Shown: positions 45,456 through 59,328 of the stretch, piece after piece | Layout of the letters: each line of letters starts with the position of its first letter | Numbering within the stretch: position 1 is the first letter of the stretch | Assembly (NCBI GenBank): GCA_001972305.1 | Contig: BDDD01000553.1 | Coordinates: 250,955-314,954 of the forward strand | Reading direction: 5' to 3' | DNA from: Cephalotus follicularis | Lineage: Eukaryota > Streptophyta > Magnoliopsida > Oxalidales > Cephalotaceae | DNA length: 64,000 nt | The notes under the pieces: generated by a model | Told to the model about the DNA's origin: nothing | Seen by the model: only the letters and a program-made list of their open reading frames with translations | Database searches by the model: none | Program-made: the position numbers and the translations under genes

Positions 45456-46660
45456 AATCACTAGCCAAACAACATATTCCCTGATGTTGTCCTTTCACTA
45501 AATGATATGTGTCCCACCACATATCAACCTGTTTAAAGTCAGGCAGGACCCGAAACCATGTCGTTTTCCGGTATGATGATAAATTCCCAGTGCACCCCGT
45601 CATCTGGTACGGGCACTCTAACAGTACACCTACTATCGGAGCACCCCCGGTGTGAGCCCCAGTCACCCCCCAGATCCGTGTATTACCACGTCTATCAATC
45701 ATGGTCCGAATAGCCATTCGCTTTATCCAGTCATCGGCATATGTGTCATGTTTTTGTCGTCATACATGGCTCTGATCACATCCTAGGGTTTGGATGAATG
45801 TCACCCTAGTATTGTTGTGATAGCTATGAATCTATGATCGCACTGAGACTATCGGTAAACCTCCCATGGGAACCTCTCGTTCCCGGTCCACCTATGCCTG
45901 ATCAGGACTTTTAAGTCTATAATGTACATAGACAAATAGAGCTGGTCACCCTCTGCCCGGGTGTGACGATCACATCTTACGCACTCGCCCATACATCTCA
46001 ATGCAATTCTCACAAGACCCAAAGACAACCTTTTTACCAGCACCTGGCTAGTGCTGGGGAAGGCGAAAATCAAAGTCAAGCAGTCACCACACAATGCATA
46101 CAAGCCGCTCAGGTCAAAGGAGACAACGCAGGCTATAGACCTACTAGTCACTTTAGACTATACACTACTGAGACCATAGGAATCCTATTGACATAGGGTA
46201 TAGACTATCCAAATAGGTTTCCTATTGGTGGGTCAGTCCAGTGTCATGCACTCTAGCATACACCTCGCATTTAGCTTTAGGGATTACCCCAATTGGCTAA
46301 GAGATAACCAATCTCCACTGCTAACCCAAGAGCAAGCTTCACATGACAAGTCTTCACGGTTCCACAATGGCCCTTAAGAAAGTGAACCTATGACTTGGAA
46401 CATTTGTTATAGGGAATAAGGATCTTATTCTCATAGACCTCTCAGCAAGAGATCCAACCCTTTGAACGTGACTGGACGCTATTATGGCATACAGTTAATT
46501 ACGTATAATTAGTATGTTCCTTTTGGTTAGTTGGGATGAGCCACATAGCCTTGCCAATATATAAAGATGCACATAGAATATAAAAGGAATTCATAATTGC
46601 ATTAAATCAAGAGTGTTTATATACAAACGAGCCATATCGTGGCATACAAGGACACCCCTA
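45456..46660 (-). repeat. copia LTR piece, minus strand (5' half)
   Basis: In reverse this is the first 1.2 kb of the LTR family found at 51355-53449. It starts near 46660 with GGGTGTCC-type sequence and runs to 45456, where homology stops before the motif array. It lies directly against plus-strand copia leader sequence (from 46661), an arrangement not possible in an ordinary insertion. Positions 46224-46655 are nearly identical to 53449-53878. Confidence 0.75.
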
Positions 46661-49600
46661 ATATAAAACCTCCAACTTGCAAATAATAAGTCCATAAGCA
46701 GTGGGGCATATGGTTGCCCTATCGTGGGCCTTCCATAATCATCGTTGAATGATGTGGATATATTGGGGATGGAACCAGCCAAAGCTGAGGTCCCCCGTAT
46801 AACCATTTCTATTCAATTTCAGTGTGAGGTACACTGGAAGGAAATGATCATGTTTTGATACTCTGACTGGCCAAGCATGTGGGTGTCAAAACGGATCTAT
46901 TTCTTTGAGGGTTGCAGGTTTGACTTATACCAGGATCTTATGGTAACCATCATGCCAAAGCAGAGACCATCAGGGCTGGGAGGAAGAATCTTGTATCGGA
47001 TCTTACATATGGGCAAGAGGTCCTAATGTAAATTGGTATTCATACCTACCTATTCAGATGTTATGGTTTGCATGTCCAAAGTTGGGACCAAAGTATTGTG
47101 GATAGATTCCGATCCCCACTAGGAAGCGAGAGGCTTCCCGAATTCCACATGGGGTGTGGGATACGATTAGAATAGTGGGAGGAGCCATAATTACAAAAGA
47201 CCAAGTATTATGGTAATAATATAAATGGAATGATTTGTTAATTAATCTCACTCTTGTTTCCTCTTTTATAGGTTTCTAGTTTTCACCATATTCTGATACA
47301 ATGTCGAATGGCACAACACTTTCACGCGTTCTTGAAACAAACAAGCTTACGGATCCTAACTTCTTGGATTGGCAATGCAATCTAAGCTTAGCAGTCACGA
47401 GCATGAAGGTTGCTCATGTCATGACTGAGAGCCCCCCTAAACTTGGAGCCAACCCGTCGGATGAGCTTAAGGCCAAGAAGGCCAAATGGATAGACGAGGA
47501 TGAGCAAGCTCGTTGCTTAGAGATTTTGGGTATGGTCCCGGAATTGCAAAGACAACACGAGAAAATTGATACCCTAGGATCTATACTTCTCCGTCTTCAG
47601 GAGTTGTATGGATCCCGGCGAGAACAGAGCGGCTTAACTTGTCCCGTCAGCTATTCTGCAAGAATATGGCCAATGGATCTTTAGTCCATGCACATGGATT
47701 GAAGATGATTGATCTTGTTGAGTAGTTGGCTCAGCTAGATCTCACCATGGACAATGATTTCTACATTATCCTTGTGCTTTCATCTCTCCCTCGATCATAC
47801 TCCCAGTTCATCACAAATTTCCACATGAAGAAGGTGGATATTAATCTTCCTGAACTTGTGGAAATGCTTCGTACGACCGAAGCTGACATGGACCATGAGA
47901 GGTCCAAGTCGAATGTGATGTTTCTACCTTCTACATCTTCCCAGACAACTCCAAGAGGGAGCGGATAGAGAGGATCCACGTCCAAGGGCAAGGCACCCAT
48001 GAAACTTAAAGGGAAGAAGAAGAAAGAGAGAAAAGCGGCTGTGTTAGCGGGGCCAGCTATTGGGGAATCCGTCCTTGATACAATTCGGCAGGTACAGGAT
48101 AATGTCAGTTGCTTTTATTATGGAAAGAATGACATTGGAGATCACAGTGCAGTGAGTTCCAAAAGTCCAAGTCAGGAGGTGCATCAGGGTTAGGTACTTT
48201 CATGATTGAGCTTTTTCTAGCTACTAATGTTAGTTCAACTTAGGTTTTGGATTAAGGTTGTAGAACTAATATTTGTAACTCTTTGCAGGGGCTAAGAGGT
48301 GCTAGACAGCTGAGAGAGGCTAAAGCTTTGGACTTCCGCTTAGGTGATGGATTGAGGATTCACACCACGACTATAGGCATTTTTGAATTGTTTTTTGGAA
48401 ATGGCCATGTAATTAAACTTGATCCTTGTTATTTTGTCAAGAACCTTGTAAGAAACAGTGTATACATTTCATATTTGTATAAGATGGGCATGGAGCTCAC
48501 ATTTTCTTCATATGGCTGTAGACTTATGCATAACAATGTTCTTTTATGTGATGGACACATTGACAATGAGATCTATGTTTTAAATACAAATGCATAAATT
48601 GCTTAAACAATTCAAACTGGAACAAACACTAAAAGACAATGAGAGATATACGATCCCTTCATACATATGGCATTGTAGATTAGGTCATCCTAGAGAGGCT
48701 AGACTAACACATATGGTTAAGGATGGTCTTTTAGACATCCAGGACGTGGAGTCCTTTCCTACGTGTGAGCCATGTTTAATTGGGAAGATGACCAAATCTC
48801 CCTTCTCCGGGGTAGGAGAAAGGGCAGTGGACATATTGGGACTTGTCCACACCGACGTCTGCAGACCTATATCGGTCAATGCCAGTGGAGGTTTTCCCTA
48901 CTTCATTACCTTCACCGTTGACTTGTCAAGGTATGGGTATGTATTTATTATGAAACACAAGTCTGAGGCCTTTGAGAGGTTCAAAGAATTCAGTCTAGTA
49001 GTAGAAAAGCAAATGGATAAACCCATTAAGATCCTCTGGTCGGATCGAGGTGGTGAATACATGTTTGCTGAATTCCATAGTTAACTAAGGGATAAAAGAA
49101 TTCTTTCTCAATGGACACCTCCAGGAACACCACATCATAATGGTGTGTCTGAACGGAGCAATCGGACTTTGATGAACATGGTTCGGTCCATGATATCTTT
49201 CGTTGATCTTCCTATATCATTCTAGGGCTATGCACTGCATGCGGCGGTGTACATCCTAAACTGGATTCCTTCAAAATTAGTCCCCTCCACTCCTTATGAG
49301 GTTTATCTAGGGAGGAAACCCAGCCTAAACCATTTGAAGGTTTGGGGCAGTCCAACTTATGTTAGGAGGTAGGAGCCTTCTAAGCTGGAGGCATGAGCGG
49401 ATCATTGTCGGTTCATGGGGTATCCTAAAGAGACAAAAGGATACTACTTTTACCACCCTAGAGGTCAAAAGGTTTTTGTTTCGCATACAACAAAATTCCT
49501 AGAGAAGGAATATCTGCTTGCAGGGAGTAGTGGGAGCAAGGTGGAACTGAGAGAGTTATCACCTGGTGAAAGCCCACAGGATAAGGAGGAATTAGAGGTT

Positions 49601-51354
49601 CAGCCCTTTACAGACATAGTTAGGGAATGTTCCCAACCTAAGAGTAGATCTTAGTTAGGCGCTCCTCAAACTAGGAGATCAGGCACAGTTTCGATTGCCC
49701 CTGAGAGATATGGCTTTCTCATTAAGGGCACTAAGGAACTCAATGACATCGATGATAACGAGCTTGTCAATTATGAGGAGGAAGAGAAGAGCACTGAATT
49801 CGGGGCATGGATAGAGGCCATGAAATCCTAGAAGGACTCAATGGATGCCAACCAAGTATGGAACTTGGTCGATTCACCTGAGGGTATTATCCCTATTGGT
49901 TACAAATGGATCTTCAAGAGGAAGATTGGCATTGATGGTAAGATAGAGACTTACAAAGCGCGATTGGTTGCGAAAGGGTATAGGAAAAGACACAGAGTCG
50001 ACTATACCGAAACTTTCTCACCAGTCGCTATGCTTAAGTCCATTCGGATATTGCTTGCTATTGCCGCTCATTACTATTATGAGATATGAAAAATGGATGT
50101 CAAGACAACATTCTTGAATGGCTTTCTTGAAGAGGACATTTACATGTCTCAACCAGAGGGGTTTGCATTCGAGGAGCATCCACATAGAGTGTGTAAGCTC
50201 CAAAGGTCGATCTACGACCTTAAGCAAGCATCTCGTAGCTGGAATATCTGTTTGACGAGACGGTTAAAACTTTCGATTTCATCGAAAACGTGGATGAGCC
50301 TTGTGTTTGCCGGAAACAGCATGGCCCGAACATCACTTTCTTGGTACTATACATGGATGACATACTAATCATAGGGAATGATGTGGGTATGTTGCAGTTC
50401 GTTAAAGTATGGTTATCCAATAACTTCTCCATGAAGAATTTGGGAGAGGCTTCATATATATTAGGTATAAAGATCTATAGAGATAGATCTAATAGGATGT
50501 TAGGACTCTCCCAAAGCCAGTACATCAGCAAGGTGCTGAAATAGAATGGCATTGAGAATTCCAAGCGGGGCCTTCTTCCGATCGGCCAGGGAATTCACCT
50601 CTCCAAGAGGATGTCACCACAGAAAAATGAGGAGAGGGCTCGCATGAGTAGGCAGCCATCTGCTTCGAATGTTGGATCCATCATGTATGCCATGATGTGT
50701 ACTAGACCTGATGTCGCTTATGCCTTGGGTATGGCTAGTCAATTTTAGTTTGACCATGGTGAGAAACATTGGGAAGCAGTCAAGGGGGGTCTCAAATACC
50801 TGAGACAGACTTAGGATACCTTCTTGGTCTATGGAGGAGATAATGAGATGAGATTAGAGGGCTTTATAGACTTTAGTTTCAACAGTGGTCCGGATGATCA
50901 CAAATCTGTTTCAGGATATATTTTTGTCCTGAACGGAGGTGCTGTGAGCTGGAGGAGTTCCAAGAAGGATACTACTACTGACTCCACCACAGAAGCGGAA
51001 TATGTTGTAGCCTCATATGCCGCCAAGGAAGCTGTTTGGATACGAAAGTTCATTGCTGAACATGATGTGGTTCCAACCATTGCACGTCCAGTTGTGGTGT
51101 GCTGTGACAATAATGGGGCTATTGCACAAGCCAAAGAACCATGGTCTCATCATCGCTCCAAGCATATACAGTGATGGTATCACCTGATTAGAGAGATCAT
51201 TGACAGGTGAGACATTACCCTTAAAAGAGTTGCCACGGAGGAAAATTTACCAGACCCACTGACTAAGGCCTTGAGCAGCACTGTTCTAGAGAGACATCGA
51301 CGTGCCATGGGCTTAAGCTATAGATCGTCGTGACTATAGGGCCAAGTGGGAGAT
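46661..51354 (+). pseudogene. Ty1/copia copy E interior (leader, gag, integrase, reverse transcriptase, RNase H)
   Basis: Fossil plus-strand interior. The leader lies at 46661-47300. Gag starts at 47301 (MSNGTTLSRVLETNKLTDPN, later VDINLPELVEMLRTTEADMD). GAG-pre-integrase and integrase are at about 48590-49330 (IWHCRLGHPREARLTHMVKD, VHTDVCRPISVNASGGFPYF). Reverse transcriptase is at 49841-50544 ([39 protein letters not shown]). RNase H is at 50824-51174 (NGGAVSWRSSKKDTTTDSTT). The interior ends with the purine tract AAGTGGGAGAT. Its own 5' LTR is missing. Broken, with well over ten disruptions. It mirrors copy F. Confidence 0.9.
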
Positions 51355-52663
51355 TGTTAGGTTAGGGGTGTCCCTGTATGCCACGATATGGCTTGCTGGT
51401 TATTCCTATACACTCTTGATTTATACAATTCTGAATTCCATTCATATTTCATGTGCATATTTATTTATCGGCAAGGCTCTGTGGATCATCCCAACAAACC
51501 AAAAGGAACAGAATAATTATTCGTAATTAACTGTATGTCATATAGAACCTTGTCACATCAAAAGGGTTGGATCTCGTGCCAAGAAGGCTATGAGAATGAG
51601 GTACTTACTCCCTATGACAAACTGTTCCAAGTCATAGGTTCACTTTCTTTGGGCCATTGATGAATTGCGATGACTTGTCACGTTAAGCTTGCTCCCGGGT
51701 TAGCAGTGGAGGATGGTTATCTCGTAGCCATTTAGGTTTATCCCTAAAACTAAATGTGAGATGTATGCTAGAGAGCGTGACACTGAACAGACCCACCAAT
51801 AGGAAACCTATTTGGATAGTCAATACCCAATGTCAATAGGATTCCTATGGTCTCGGTAGTGTATAGTCTATGGTGACTAGTAGGTCTATAGCCTACGTTG
51901 TCTCCTTTGACCTGAGCTGCTGGCATGCATTGTGTGGTGATTGCTAGACTTTGATTTCTGCCTTCTTCAGCACTAGTCACGTACTGGCAAAATGGTTGTC
52001 TTTGGGTCTTGTGGGAGCTACATTGAGATGTATGGGCGAGTGCGCAATAGGGGATCATCACACCCAAGCTAAGGGTGATCGACTCTATTTATCTATGTAC
52101 GTTACAGAATTAAAAGTCCTAATCAGGCATAGGTGAACTGAGAACGAGATGTTCCCATGGGAGGTCTACCGATAGTCTCAGTGCGATCATAGATTCATAG
52201 TTATCGCAGCAATACTAGGTGTGACATTCATCCAAACACTAGGCTGTGATCAGAGCCAAGTATGAAGAGGGAAACATGACACATATACCGATGACTGGAT
52301 AAAGCGACTGGCTATTCATACCATGATTAATAGACATGGTAATACACAGATCCTGGGGGTGACTGGCGCTCACACCGGGGCTGTTTTGATAGTCAATGAC
52401 TATCAGAATGGTCGTACCAGATATCAGGGTGTACTGGAAATTTATCATCATACCAGAGAACGACAGGCTTTCAGGTGCTGTCTGACTTTGAACAGGTTGA
52501 TATATGGTGGGACACATATCATTTAGTGAAATGAAAACATCATGGAAGATGTTGCTTTGCTAGTGAGTATATCATTTGATAGATTTAGGTCCATGCAATG
52601 TCATGATGAAATATTTCATGCGAAGGGTTTTGAAAATAGAAGAGTATGTCTCATTCTTGTCTT

Positions 52664-53230
52664 AGGCGTCAATGCCATGGAGATCATGCGTTGACGCCAT
52701 ATCTAGCTTAAGCCTATGGGTGTCGACACCATGGAGAGCATGCGTCAACACCATCTAAAACAGGGCTTACGCGTTGACTCCATGGAGAGCATGCGTTGAT
52801 GCCAAATGGTAGCTAGAGTCGCTGGGCGTTAACTTCGTGGAGTGCATGTGTTGACACCATGGTTGTCATGAAAAACCAGTGACTTATGCGTTGACTCTAT
52901 ATTACTTATACGTCAACGCTAATACGGAATGAGACTATGCACCTGTTTCATCTTATCGTTGGCGTTGAAGCATAGATAAGATGAGACGCATGGCATTGAC
53001 ACCATGAGGGCTGACACACAGCATCTTACCTTACTTGAGAAAAGTCGGTGTGACTTTTGGGGATAAAGTAGGAGAGAGAAGTCAAAAACTATATATAGCT
53101 TATGACAAGAGGTCAAAGCTTACACAACACACTTTGTCTTTTGTCTCTCTCTATCTCTCTTCTTCCCTGACGTCTCTCTTCTTTCTGCTGCTATCGTAAG
53201 CGTCGACGCCATCGCCTACGCATTGAAGCC
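52664..53230. repeat. motif array in the LTR of copia copy E
   Basis: About twelve near-palindromes of GCGTYGACGCCATGG type: near 52665, 52688, 52720 (GTGTCGACACC), 52742, 52771, 52791, 52826, 52849, 52890, 52908 and 52994, with a perfect GCGTCGACGC at 53200-53209. Most are followed by CATGGAGAGCAT, so the repeated unit is longer here. The array mostly precedes the TATA box near 53090. Many cores read TTGACG, as expected if a C in TCGACG decayed. Confidence 0.87.
53089..53098 (+). promoter_or_regulatory. TATA box of the copia E LTR
   Basis: CTATATATAG just downstream of most of the array, preceding a CT-rich stretch (CTCTCTCTATCTCTC) typical of the start region of these LTRs. Confidence 0.6.
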
Positions 53231-53449
53231 TAAAACTCCTGGTTCATTTTGCAGCCATTTTCAACCCACCTTTCACCACTCAAAGTTCAATATACGTGGA
53301 GATAACCCTGCATATTATCGTTAACTATAGTGATTTAGTGTAGGATAAACACTTAGATTGCATCCTTATCCATGGCTTAAGGAGGAGCTTTGGTTTTCTT
53401 GGATTCAAAGGGTAGAGGGAGCTTGACTTGAAGGAAGGAGTCTTCACTT

Positions 53450-53892
53450 TGGTGGGTCAGTCCAGTGTCCTGCTCTCTAGCATACACCTCACATTTAGCT
53501 TTAGGGTTTACCCCAATTGGCTACGAGATAACCAACCTCCATTGCTAACCTGGGAGAAAGCTTTATATGACAGGTCTTCACGGTTCATCAATGGCCCTTA
53601 AGAAAGTGAACCTATGACTTGGAACATTTGTCACAGGGAATAAGGATATTATTCTCATAGCCCTCTCAGCAAGAGATCCAACCCTTTGAACGTGACTGGA
53701 AGCTATTATGGCATACAGTTAATTACGTATAATTAGTATGTTCCTTTTGGTTGGTTGGGATGAGCCACATAGCCTTGCCAATATATAAAGATGCACATAG
53801 AATATAAAAGGAATTCATAATTGCATTAAATCAAGAGTGTTTATATACAAACGAGCCATATCGTGGCATACAGGGACACCCCTAATCCAACA
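53450..53892 (-). repeat. 3' LTR piece of copia copy F (minus strand)
   Basis: In reverse it begins TGTTGGATTAGGGGTGTCCC at 53892, next to the purine tract of copy F. It runs only 443 bases before joining, tail to tail, with the plus-strand LTR of copy E. It is nearly identical to 46224-46660. Confidence 0.85.
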
Positions 53893-56800
53893 ATCTCCCA
53901 CTTGGCCCTATAGCCACAACGACCGATAGCCTAAGCCCATAGCACTCTGATGTCTCTCTAGAACAGTGCTGCTCAAGGCCTTGGTGAGTGGGTCTGCTAA
54001 GTTTGCCTCCATGGAAACTCTCTTAAGGGTAAAGTCTCCTCTGTCGATGATTTCTCTAATCAGGTGATATCGTCGCTGTATGTGCTTGGAGAGATTATGA
54101 GACCGTGCTTCTTTGGTTTGTGCAACAGCCCCATTGTTGTAACAGTATACCACAACTGGACGTGCAATGGTTGGAACCACATCAAGTTCAACAATGAACT
54201 TTCGAATCCAAATAGCTTCCTTAGCGGCATCTGAGGCTGCAACATATTCCGCTTCAGTCGTGGAGTCAGCAGTAGTCTCCTTCTTAGAACTCCTCCAGCT
54301 CACAGCACCTCCGTTCAAGATAAAGACATGTCCTGACACGAATTTGTGATCATCCGAATCACTATTGAAACTAGAGTCTGTAAAGCCCTCTAATTTCAAT
54401 TCACTGTCTCCTCCATAGACCAAGAAGGTATCCTGAGCCCTTCTCAGGTATTTAAGGACCCCCTTAATGGCCTCCCTGTGTTTCTCACTTGGGTCGAACT
54501 GAAATCGACTAGCCATTCCCAAGGCGTAGGCAACATCAGGCCTAGTACAAAGCATGGCGTACATGATAGAGCCAACTGCCAAAGCATATGGCTGCCTACT
54601 CATGTGAATCCTCTCCTCATCTGTCTGTGGAGACATCCTCTTGGAAAGGTGAATTCCCTAGCCAATCGGAAGAATGCCCCGCTTGGAATTCTCAAGGCCA
54701 TACCATTTCAGCACCTTGCTGATGTACTGGCTTTTGGAGAGCCCCAGTAACCTATTAGATCTATCTCTATAGATCTTTATACCCAATACATAGGATGCCT
54801 CTCCCAAATCCTTCATGTAGAAGTTCTTGGACAACCATACTTTAACAGACTGCAACATACCCACAACATTCCCTATGATTAGTATGTCGTCCACGTATAG
54901 TACCAAGAACGTGATATTCGTGTCATCCTGTTTCCGATAAACACAAGGCTCATCCATGTTTTATATCAAACCGAAAGTCTTAACGGTCTCGTCAAAACGG
55001 ATGTTCCAGCCATGGGATGCTTGCTTAAGGCCGTAGATCGACCTTTGGAGTTTACACACTCTTTATAGATGCTCCATGGATGTAAACCCATTGGGTTGGG
55101 ACATATAAATGTCCTCTTCAAGAAAGCCGTTCAAGAACGATGTCTTGACATCCATTTTCCATATCTCATAGTCGTAATGAGCAGCAATAGCAAGCAATAT
55201 CCGGATGGACTTAAGCATTGCGACTGGTGAGAAAGTTTCGGTATCGTCAACTCTGTGTCTTTGCCTATACCCTTTCGCGACCAATCATGCTTTGTAAGTA
55301 TCTATCTTACCATCAACGCCAATCTTCCTCTTGAAGATCCACTTGCAACCAATAGGGTTAAATCCCTAAGGTGCATCGACCAAGTTCCATACTTGTTTGG
55401 CATCCATGGAGTCCATCTCAGATTTCATAGCCTCTAGACATGCCCCGTATTCAATGCTCTTCACTGCCTCCTCATAGCTGACAGGCTCGTCATCATCGAT
55501 GTCATTGAGTTCCTCAGTGTCCTCAATGAGAAATCCATATCTCTCAGGAGGGACTGGAACTCTGCATGATCTCCTCGTTAAAGGAGAGCCTAACTAAGAT
55601 CCACTCTCAGGTTGGGAACCTTCCCCAGCTGTGTCTATAGAGGGTTGAACCTCTAATTCCTCCTTATCCTGTGGGCTTTCACCATGTGATAGCTCTCTCA
55701 GCTCCACCTTGCTCCCACTGCTCCCTACAAGCAGGTATTCCTTCTTTAGAAATGTAGCATATCGCGAAACAAATATATTTTGATCGCTGGGATGGTAAAA
55801 GAAGTATCCTCTTGTCTCTTTAGGATACCCCACAAACCGACAATAATCCGTTATTGCCTCCAACTTAGAAGGTTCCACCCTTCTCACATAAGCTGGACAG
55901 CCCCAAACCCTAAAATGGTTTAGGCTAGGTTTCCTCCCTTTGTATACCTCATACGGAGTGGAGGGCACGGATTTTGAAGGAATCCTGTTTAGGATGTGCA
56001 TTGCCGCATGGAGTGCATAACCCCATAATGATATAGGAAGATCCGTGAAAGACATCATGGACTGGACCATGTTCATCAAAGTCCGATTCCTCCGTTCGGA
56101 CACACCATTATGCTGAGGTGTTCCAGGAGGAGCTCATTGAGAGAGAATTCTGTTATCCCTAAGATAACCCAGGAATTAAGCAAATAGGTATTCGCCACCT
56201 CGATTCGACTAGAGGACCTTGATGGGTTTACCCATTTGCTTTTCTACTTCTAGTCTGAATTCTTTGAACCTCTCAAAAGCCTCAGACTTGTGTTTCATCA
56301 AAAACACATAACCGTACCGTGACAAGTCATCGGTAAAGGTGATGAAGTAGGGAAAACCTCCAATAGCATTGATAGACATAGGTCCGCATACGTCGGTGTG
56401 GACAAGAGCCAGTATGTCCACAGCCCTTACTCCTACCTCAGAGAATGATGATTTGGTCATCTTTCCAATAAGACATGGCTCACACTCTGGAAAGGACTCC
56501 ACGTCCTGGATGTCTAAAAGAGCATCCTTAACCAAGCGTGTTAGTCTACCCAGACTAGGATGACCTAATCTACAATGCCATATGTTTGAAGGGTTTACAT
56601 GGCTTATCTCTCATTGTCTTTTAGTGCTTGTTCCAGTTTGAATTGTTAAAGCCATTTGTGCATTAGTATTTAAAACATAGATCCCATTGTCAATGTGTCC
56701 CTCACATAAAAGAACATCGTTTTGCATAAGTCTACAGCCATATGTAGAAAAAGTGAGCTCCATGCCCATCTTATACAAATAAGAAACTGATACAATGTTT

Positions 56801-57985
56801 CTAACCAAGTTCTTTACAAAATAACAAGGATCAAGTTTAATTACATGGCCATTTCCCAAAAACAATTCAAAATTGCCTATTGTCGTGGTGTGAATCCTCG
56901 ATCCATCACCTAGACGCAAGTCCAATGCTTCAGCCTCTCTCAGCTGTCTAGCTTCTCTTAACCCCTGCAAAGAGTTACAAATGTTAGTATCACAACCCGA
57001 ATCCAAAACCCAAGTTGAACTAACATTGGTAGCTAGAAAAAGCTCAATCATGAAAGTACCTGACCCTGAGGCACCTCCAGATTTGGACTTTTGGAACTCA
57101 CTGCACTGTGATCTCCAATGGACATGCTTCCCACAATAGAAGCAACAGTCATGATCCTGCAACTGACGGATCATGTCTAGAACTGATCCCCCAACCACTA
57201 GCCCTAACGGCGCAGCTGGTCGTCTCCCTTTATTCTTCTTCTTCCCTTTAGGTTTCATGGGAGCCTTGCCCTTGGACTTTGATCTTCTCGATCCGCTCCC
57301 TCTCGGAGTTGTCCTGGAAGAAGTAGATGGGAGAAGCATCACATCAGACTTGGACCTACTGTGGCTCATGTCTACTTCGGTCGTACAAAGCATTTCCACA
57401 AGTTCAGGCAGATTAGTATCCACCTTGTTCATGTGGAAATTTGTGATGAACTGGGAGTATGACCTAGGGAGGGATGATAAAACCAGGTCAATGTAGAAAT
57501 CATTGTCCAAGGTAAGATCTAACTGAGCCAGCTGCTCAACAAGATCTATCATCTTTAATCCATGTGCGTGGACTAAAGATCCCTTGGCCATCTTCGTGCA
57601 GAAGAGCTAACGGGACAATTTAAACCTCTAAGTCCTCAATCGGGATCAATACAACTCCTGAAGACGGAGAAGTATGGCTCCTAGGGTATCAAGTTTCTCG
57701 TGCTATCTTTGCAACTCCGAGACCATACCCGAAATCTGTAAGCAATGAGCTTGCTCATCCTCATCTAACCATTTGGCCCTCTTGGCCATTTGCTCTTCCA
57801 ACGGATTGGCTCCCAATCTAGGGGGGCTCTCAGTCATGACATGAGCAAGCTTCATGCTCGTGAGTGCCAAGTGCAGGTTACACACCCAGTCCAAGAAATT
57901 AGGACCCATGAGCTTATTAGTTTCAAGTACGCGTGATAGTGCTGAGCCAACATACATTATAACAGAATATGGTGAACACAAAATA
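53893..57985 (-). pseudogene. Ty1/copia copy F coding region (gag to RNase H)
   Basis: Best-preserved copia coding region here, still a fossil. Gag lies at 57981-56990 (LSRVLETNKLMGPNFLDWVC, LPELVEMLCTTEVDMSHSRS, zinc knuckle CFYCGKHVHWRSQC). The protease start (TWVLDSGCDTNICNS) is at about 57000. GAG-pre-integrase and integrase are at 56600-55800 (DVCGPMSINAIGGFPYFITF, ISLWGYALHAAMHILNRIPS). Reverse transcriptase is at 55284-54658 (FLVLYVDDILIIGNVVGMLQ). RNase H is at 54636-53908 (STTEAEYVAASDAAKEAIWI, ending ADPLTKALSS). About half a dozen to ten disruptions. Domain order PR-INT-RT-RH defines Ty1/copia. Confidence 0.92.
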
Positions 57986-59328
57986 TATAAGAGGAAACAA
58001 AAAGAGAGTCTATTAGTAGATTATTCCAATTACATTATTACCATAATACTCGGTCTTTAGAAATTATGGTTTCTCCCACTATTTTTATCGTATCCCACAC
58101 CCCCATGTGGAATTCGGGAAGCCTCTCGCTTCCTAGTGGGGATCGGAATCTATCTCGAATATCATGGCCTCAGCTTAGGGCATGACAAACCATAATACCA
58201 AGATAGGTAGGTATGAATACCAATTTACATGAGGACCTCTCATCCATATGTAAGATCCGATACAAGATTCGGCCTACAGACCCTTATGGTTTCAGCGGAA
58301 GGCATGACAGAACCATAAGAATCAGGTGTAAGTCAAACCCACTACCCTCAAAGAAATGAACTGGTTTTGATACCCACCCGAGAGCGTGTCAGAGTACCAA
58401 AACATGGTTATTTATTTCAAGTGTACCTCACACTAAAATTGAATAAAAATGGTCATATGGGGGACCTCAACGGAGGCTGGTGCTACCCCCAATAAGTTCA
58501 CACCATTCAATGATGATCGTGGAAGGGCAACGACAGGGCATCCATTTGCCCCACCGCTTATAGACTTAATATTTGCAAGTTGAAGGGATTTGGTCTCATC
58601 AATTTTACAAATTACCAAATGCCGTTTTAAATTAATTTTAATCTTCTAATCCGTTTGGACGGCTTAACATGCTTAGACGTGTTTGGATTGTTAAAAGAAA
58701 AACATCCATCTCATGCATCCTAAAAATGGCCTGACTTGGGACATAAGATATAAGTGATCACGTGAGCCAACGTGACCACTAAGTCTTCCTAGGTGAACTA
58801 ATTTAATTAACTCTATTACAATTGCTACCATACATACACGACCTTCAACAGGTCTTGCAATCTTCTTGATCTCCTCTTCAAACTTCATTGATCTCCTTTC
58901 TTCGATTTACAGCCAAATGTACAATTAAATATAAATAAATACAATTGAGGGAGAAGAGAATTCTACTCTAAAAATAAAAGAACAAGAAAAGAAAAAAGGT
59001 CGCACGCAGACAGTCATATTACAGACCGATTGAAATCCATGAATAGTAACACATCAATTAAATCAAACACACAGAGAATACACAAAGCTAATCCGACTCC
59101 CAAGCCTACCAACATGCATAAAGAATTCAAAAGTATAACCGATATATAATTGAATAAACACGTAACAATTTGGCATTCGATGGTACGTTGATTTCATCAG
59201 CCTAACCAACAAGCAACTCCCACTAAAAGCAGGAATACTCAAATCAATCAAACACATATGTCATCAACCATCCATCAAACATCAAGTGGAGGTCTGATTG
59301 TAGTCGATTAGCATGCTCTGATACGACT
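57986..59328 (-). other. leader and primer-binding site of copia copy F
   Basis: About 1.3 kb without coding, matching the leaders of copies B and E. The primer-binding site is at 59315-59326 (minus strand TCGTATCAGAGC, close to the tRNA-Met consensus), just inside the LTR. Confidence 0.75.

Larger units (their letters stand above)
51355..53449 (+). repeat. 3' LTR of copia copy E (2.1 kb, end missing)
   Basis: It begins TGTTAGGTTAGGGGTGTCCC directly after the purine tract. A motif array lies at 52664-53230 and a TATA box near 53090. It stops at about 53449, where a minus-strand copy of the same LTR family starts, so its last few hundred bases are lost. Confidence 0.82.
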
